DNA from: GCA-002708145 sp045562755
GTDB lineage: Bacteria; Chloroflexota; Dehalococcoidia; Lucifugimonadales; Lucifugimonadaceae
Assembly (NCBI GenBank): GCA_045562755.1
Contig: JBJKVF010000005.1
Location: forward strand, 62,001-126,000
Reading direction: 5' to 3'
DNA length: 64,000 nt
Shown here: piece by piece, positions 60,753 to 64,000 of the stretch
Layout of the letters: each line of letters starts with the position of its first letter
How positions within the stretch are numbered: position 1 is the stretch's first letter
Position numbers and translations under genes: made by a program
Notes under the pieces: generated by a model
Seen by the model: only the letters and a program-made list of their open reading frames with translations
What the model was told of the DNA's origin: nothing
The model's database searches: none

Positions 60753-61742
60753 TTGAAAGCAGCTCGCATTGCATCCCCAGGTAAATTTGAATTTGTAGAT
60801 ATTCCAGAACCAGAAATAAGCGACGGTAAAGTAAAGGTAAGAGTTCAATCAACATCAGTATGTGGAAGCGACATACATGGTGCATTTCATGCCAATAGAC
60901 CAGAAGAGGAGTATCCAATGCATCCGGGAGCTCCATGCCACGAGGTAGCCGGCACAGTGATTGAAAGCATGACAGATGAAATCAAAGAAGGTCAAAGAGC
61001 TATTGTCGTTCCTCAACGTGACAGTGTTGGTAATTATATTGGAGGTTTGACTGAGTATTTAGTCTTGACACCTGATAGAGTTATACCCGTCCCAGATTGG
61101 GGTTCTCTGGATGAATGGGTAATGTGTCAACACACAGGTACTGTTTTATTCTCTGCTAAACATTGGGGAAATGCCGCAGGTAAAAGAATAGCTGTATTAG
61201 GACAAGGTGGTATTGGTCTATCATTTACTATGATTGCTGAAAAACAGGGAGCTCAACAAGTTATTGGAATCGATAATTTAGACTATAGACTAGATAAGTC
61301 ATTATCTCTTGGTGCAACAAACACAATTAATCCACAAAAAGATGACTTATTGGAAGCTATTCAAGAGGTTACTAACGGCCAAGGTATTGATGTTGTAGTT
61401 GATGCTACTGGTGATCCTGAAGGATTTTCTACATGCCTAAGCATAGTTAATAGATGGGGAACTTTCATTAGTTTTAGTCTGACTGGCCAGGATGGAAAAA
61501 TTGCATCTTTTCCTCATCAAGAATTTATGTTCAAGGCAGCCAAAATTATTCCTACTCAAGTTGCTGCAACTTCACAACCAACATTAGAAATTAGAGAAAC
61601 TGTTGCTTTAAAAGAGCGTGGTTGGTTTGATCCAGGAATACTCAAGAGCCATTCAATGGATTTCTCTGATGTTCAAAAAGCCTATGATTTATACGCAAAT
61701 AGGGAAGATGGAATAATAAAAGTTGCAATGAAAATGGATTAA
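60753..61742 (+). CDS. zinc-dependent medium-chain alcohol/polyol dehydrogenase
   Basis: 329 residues, TTG start with GAGG 8 bases upstream. Catalytic zinc ligands in SVCGSDIHG and APCHEVAGTV; Rossmann loop VLGQGGIGLSFTMIAEKQGA; IDVVVDATGDPEG. The four-cysteine structural zinc loop is absent, its place taken by a shorter PQRDSVGNYIGGLTEY. Sorbitol/threonine-dehydrogenase-like family; substrate unknown. It converges with the nitroreductase gene, overlapping it by 4 bases. Confidence 0.9.
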   Translation: MKAARIASPGKFEFVDIPEPEISDGKVKVRVQSTSVCGSDIHGAFHANRPEEEYPMHPGAPCHEVAGTVIESMTDEIKEGQRAIVVPQRDSVGNYIGGLTEYLVLTPDRVIPVPDWGSLDEWVMCQHTGTVLFSAKHWGNAAGKRIAVLGQGGIGLSFTMIAEKQGAQQVIGIDNLDYRLDKSLSLGATNTINPQKDDLLEAIQEVTNGQGIDVVVDATGDPEGFSTCLSIVNRWGTFISFSLTGQDGKIASFPHQEFMFKAAKIIPTQVAATSQPTLEIRETVALKERGWFDPGILKSHSMDFSDVQKAYDLYANREDGIIKVAMKMD

Positions 61743-62299
61743 TGCCATATAGTACATTCACTTATTGGTTTTCTTATACCTTCAGCTTGAATTTTAGGTT
61801 TACCTAAAAATAAGGCACCAGCAATCTCCCAATCAGGTTCAGCTCCAATTAATGTTTCTACATTTGCTTTACATACTTTACCTGTGGACCATCCAACTCC
61901 AATTTCAATTTCATGTGCAGCTAACATTAAGTTCTGTATGGCGCATGAAACTGCGGAATAATTTTCCTTATCTATTTCAGGGTTAGAGTCTTGAATATAA
62001 TAAACATATATCAATGCAGGTGCGTTCAGTATTTTTATTTTTTCTTTTTCAGAAATTTGTATTTTTACTTTTTCATCTTTTGATGTAGCATTTTTATAAT
62101 TCCAATCTTTTATATGATTAGCAAGTTTGATTCTCATTTTGCTATTTTTAGGAATTACAATAAATCTCCATGGTTCAGTTTTGCGATGATTTGGGGCCCA
62201 GATAGCAGCATTTAACATATATTTTATAGAATCTTCCGAAATTTCATCTTCTGTAAATTCTTTTACGTTACGTCTTTGTTCAATAACTTCAATTATCAT
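61739..62299 (-). CDS. nitroreductase family protein (YdjA-like)
   Basis: 186 residues. EQRRNVKEFTEDEISEDSIKYMLNAAIWAPNHRKTEPWRFIVI is the FMN-binding opening, with AVSCAIQNLMLAAHEIEIGVGWSTGK and GALFLGKPKIQ later. Small FMN-dependent NAD(P)H reductases of this group act on nitro compounds, quinones or enones. Single gene. Confidence 0.9.
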   Translation of the reverse strand: MIIEVIEQRRNVKEFTEDEISEDSIKYMLNAAIWAPNHRKTEPWRFIVIPKNSKMRIKLANHIKDWNYKNATSKDEKVKIQISEKEKIKILNAPALIYVYYIQDSNPEIDKENYSAVSCAIQNLMLAAHEIEIGVGWSTGKVCKANVETLIGAEPDWEIAGALFLGKPKIQAEGIRKPISECTIWH

Positions 62300-62345
62300 T
62301 TTTTTATTGTGTACTTAATTTGTACATATTTTATATGATATTTAA

Positions 62346-63191
62346 CTAAATCTCTATATAGGAGTGGGTAATTGTTGTATTATTTATTTCAACTCTTCTA
62401 ATACCCGATACACCCTCATTATAAGGGCCATGATAAAGCCCTACAGGCCCACTAGTAATAATTTCTAAATCTTTATCAAATACAATATTATTTCTGTGCA
62501 TATGACCAGCGAAGTTTGCTAATAAACCTTTTGGTCTAGACAATTCTATGATTTTTTTTCTAAAATCTTTATTTATAGACCACTCATTATCTTCTTCATC
62601 AATATCATTTATAAATAAAGGATGATGACTAAAAATTATAATTTTTTTATTATATTTTTTTGCTAGATTAGATTCTTTTTTAATAAAATCTAACTGATCA
62701 TTTGCATGATTTTTTATTATTTTCTTAGACTTAAATATTGTGGAATTTATTGATATAAACTTAATACTACCAAGGTCAAAACTATAATAATCTTCACCAA
62801 AAATATTTTTATATTCTTTAATTGACTGTATAGTTGGTTGTTTAAAATCATATGCAATATCATGATTCCCAGGAACAAAATATACTTTTATAGTATTATT
62901 TATTTTTGATATTTCTCTCTTGAATGTAGATATTTGGTCTTGATTATCTAAGTTGTTTATCATGTCACCACAAATGATTACAAATTTTGGATCAAGCTTA
63001 TTCACAATTTTTATAGAGCTTCTCAGTAGTTTAATCTCATTATCTAAATTGTAAATTTTAGGTATTTTTTTTATAAAAATTTCTCTTTTTTTTAATTTCT
63101 TAATTTCTAGATCATTTTTCCCACTGAGGTGAGAAAATAAACCAAATTGAGGATCAGCCATCTGTATAAAAAAAAATTTACTTGTAGTCAT
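62346..63191 (-). CDS. calcineurin-like metallophosphoesterase
   Basis: 281 residues. QMADPQFG (first metal Asp), VIICGDMINN (GD), VPGNHDIAYD (GNHD), IFSHHPLF (His) and FAGHMHRNN (GHxH): all five blocks of the dinuclear phosphoesterase site are present. Resembles the CSTP1/purple-acid group by spacing. Divergent from the AraD1-like gene, with 59 bases between the starts. Confidence 0.9.
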   Translation of the reverse strand: MTTSKFFFIQMADPQFGLFSHLSGKNDLEIKKLKKREIFIKKIPKIYNLDNEIKLLRSSIKIVNKLDPKFVIICGDMINNLDNQDQISTFKREISKINNTIKVYFVPGNHDIAYDFKQPTIQSIKEYKNIFGEDYYSFDLGSIKFISINSTIFKSKKIIKNHANDQLDFIKKESNLAKKYNKKIIIFSHHPLFINDIDEEDNEWSINKDFRKKIIELSRPKGLLANFAGHMHRNNIVFDKDLEIITSGPVGLYHGPYNEGVSGIRRVEINNTTITHSYIEI

Positions 63192-63250
63192 AACTTTTAA
63201 GTGTAATAATCATAAATATATATTTTAATTATAAAGTAGGAATAGAACTT

Positions 63251-64000
63251 ATGAGAGTAATTCAATACATAATGCCATCAATTGGGAGAAGAGTTGGGAT
63301 AATTGATAATGATAAAGTTTCAGACATCACATCAATTTATCCTGAAATTGACTCGGTTTATGAAATTTTTCAACTATCTCAAAAATGGGATAGAGATTTC
63401 AATTCAACAATTGACTCATTAATAAATAACAAATCAAATAAGCAACCACTTTTGTTAGATTATAATCAGCTTTTAAAATCCAAAATTGGAGGGCTAAAAC
63501 CATACTTAATTAGTCCATTTGATCATCCAGAAAAACACAAATTATTAATTTCTGGAACTGGACTAACTCATACAGGTAGTATGCAATCAAGAGACCAAAT
63601 GCATACAAATGATAATGAAAGTGACTCTGCAAAAATGTTTAATATGGGTTTAAAGGGAGGTAAGCCAGAGCAAGGCAAAAGAGGAATTTCTCCAGAATGG
63701 TTCTATAAAGGTAATGGAAATATATTAAAATCTCCTAGTGATGAATTAGAAATTCCAGGATTTGCACTTGATGGAGGAGAAGAACCAGAAGTAGCTGCAT
63801 GTTATTTTATTGATAGAGATGGAAACCCTAAAAGAGTTGGGTTCTGTTTAGGAAATGAGTGGTCAGATCATGAAACTGAAAAAATAAATTATCTATACCT
63901 TGCTCCCTCAAAATTGAGGTCATGTTCCATAGGTCCCGAGTTAATTACTAATATAGAATTTGATGCAATAAAAATCAGATGTATTGTAGAAAGAACTGGA
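63251..64000 (+). CDS. AraD1/GguC-family (fumarylacetoacetase-like) protein, 3' end outside the window
   Basis: The open frame from ATG 63251 reaches the window edge, about 250 residues. SGTGLTHTGSMQSRDQMH, KMFNMGLKGGKPEQGKRGISPEWFYKG, FALDGGEEPEVAACYFID and LGNEWSDHETEKINYLYLAPSKLR match the AraD1/GguC group, which is tied to sugar-acid metabolism (2-keto-3-deoxy acids). The acidic residues in DGGEEPE and GNEWSDH probably bind the metal. This fits the other sugar-acid genes of the window. Confidence 0.85.
   Translation, partial: MRVIQYIMPSIGRRVGIIDNDKVSDITSIYPEIDSVYEIFQLSQKWDRDFNSTIDSLINNKSNKQPLLLDYNQLLKSKIGGLKPYLISPFDHPEKHKLLISGTGLTHTGSMQSRDQMHTNDNESDSAKMFNMGLKGGKPEQGKRGISPEWFYKGNGNILKSPSDELEIPGFALDGGEEPEVAACYFIDRDGNPKRVGFCLGNEWSDHETEKINYLYLAPSKLRSCSIGPELITNIEFDAIKIRCIVERTG

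Overview
This window looks like a low-GC, streamlined free-living marine bacterium, most likely a SAR202-type Chloroflexota. That assignment is an inference. It rests on the AT-rich base composition, on lipoprotein solute-binding proteins with Chloroflexota-style Val/Glu linkers, on four divergent enolase-superfamily paralogs in one window, and on a catabolic gene set suited to oxidised or refractory organic carbon. No rRNA, phage or CRISPR locus is visible.

Layout. 1-2690: tail of a class III aminotransferase, then two peptide-type ABC ATPases without permeases beside them. 2818-5402: a large coiled-coil lipoprotein, its terminator, and tRNA-Gln. 5441-8198: two enolase-superfamily genes flanking tRNA-Ala. 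8248-13586: truncated rhomboid, DUF805 protein, old-yellow-enzyme, NAD-dependent formate dehydrogenase, an atypical (GC-rich) HAD dehalogenase, a DUF6159-like membrane protein and an unlisted DUF2061-like small ORF. 13671-19987: small membrane proteins, cupin, MFS, ferrochelatase, an orphan iron-type binding protein and a transaldolase-like protein. 20067-22611: ammonium transporter, a stand-alone winged-helix regulator and a uronate dehydrogenase-like protein. 22813-29537: a catabolic run (dienelactone hydrolase, two enolase-superfamily enzymes, CitE-like lyase, type III CoA-transferase, two hotdog hydratases). 29740-35708: a complete peptide/opine-type ABC importer operon. 35732-43882: tandem CoA-transferase, enoyl-CoA hydratase fused to an alpha/beta hydrolase, MBL hydrolase, ornithine-cyclodeaminase family, Dus. 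43957-49037: lone permease, second ammonium transporter, malate synthase, YeiH-like exporter. 49156-53999: lipoproteins and a 1229-residue exported protein built from 92 unbroken octapeptide repeats. 54017-64000: SDR, MMPL transporter, GMC oxidoreductase with its small subunit, M81/MlrC-like peptidase, alcohol dehydrogenase, nitroreductase, phosphoesterase and a partial AraD1/GguC-like gene.

How the genes fit together. Uronate dehydrogenase, four acid-sugar-dehydratase-like enolases, an AraD1-type protein and several dehydrogenases suggest oxidation of sugars and sugar acids. CoA-transferase, CitE lyase and MaoC-type proteins suggest cleavage of a dicarboxylic acid as CoA ester to acetyl-CoA, pyruvate or glyoxylate, and malate synthase could take up glyoxylate. 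Formate dehydrogenase would add NADH. Nitrogen is acquired as ammonium (two Amt) and through the ABC importer.

The items most worth a second look are the octapeptide-repeat protein with its 240-bp super-repeat (49969-53658) and the 11-bp-phased GTAAC/GAAAC boxes before both ammonium transporters, next to a receiver-less OmpR-type DNA-binding protein. After those come the CoA-ester cluster, the A7-associated hydratase-hydrolase fusion, and a set of very small single-helix proteins.
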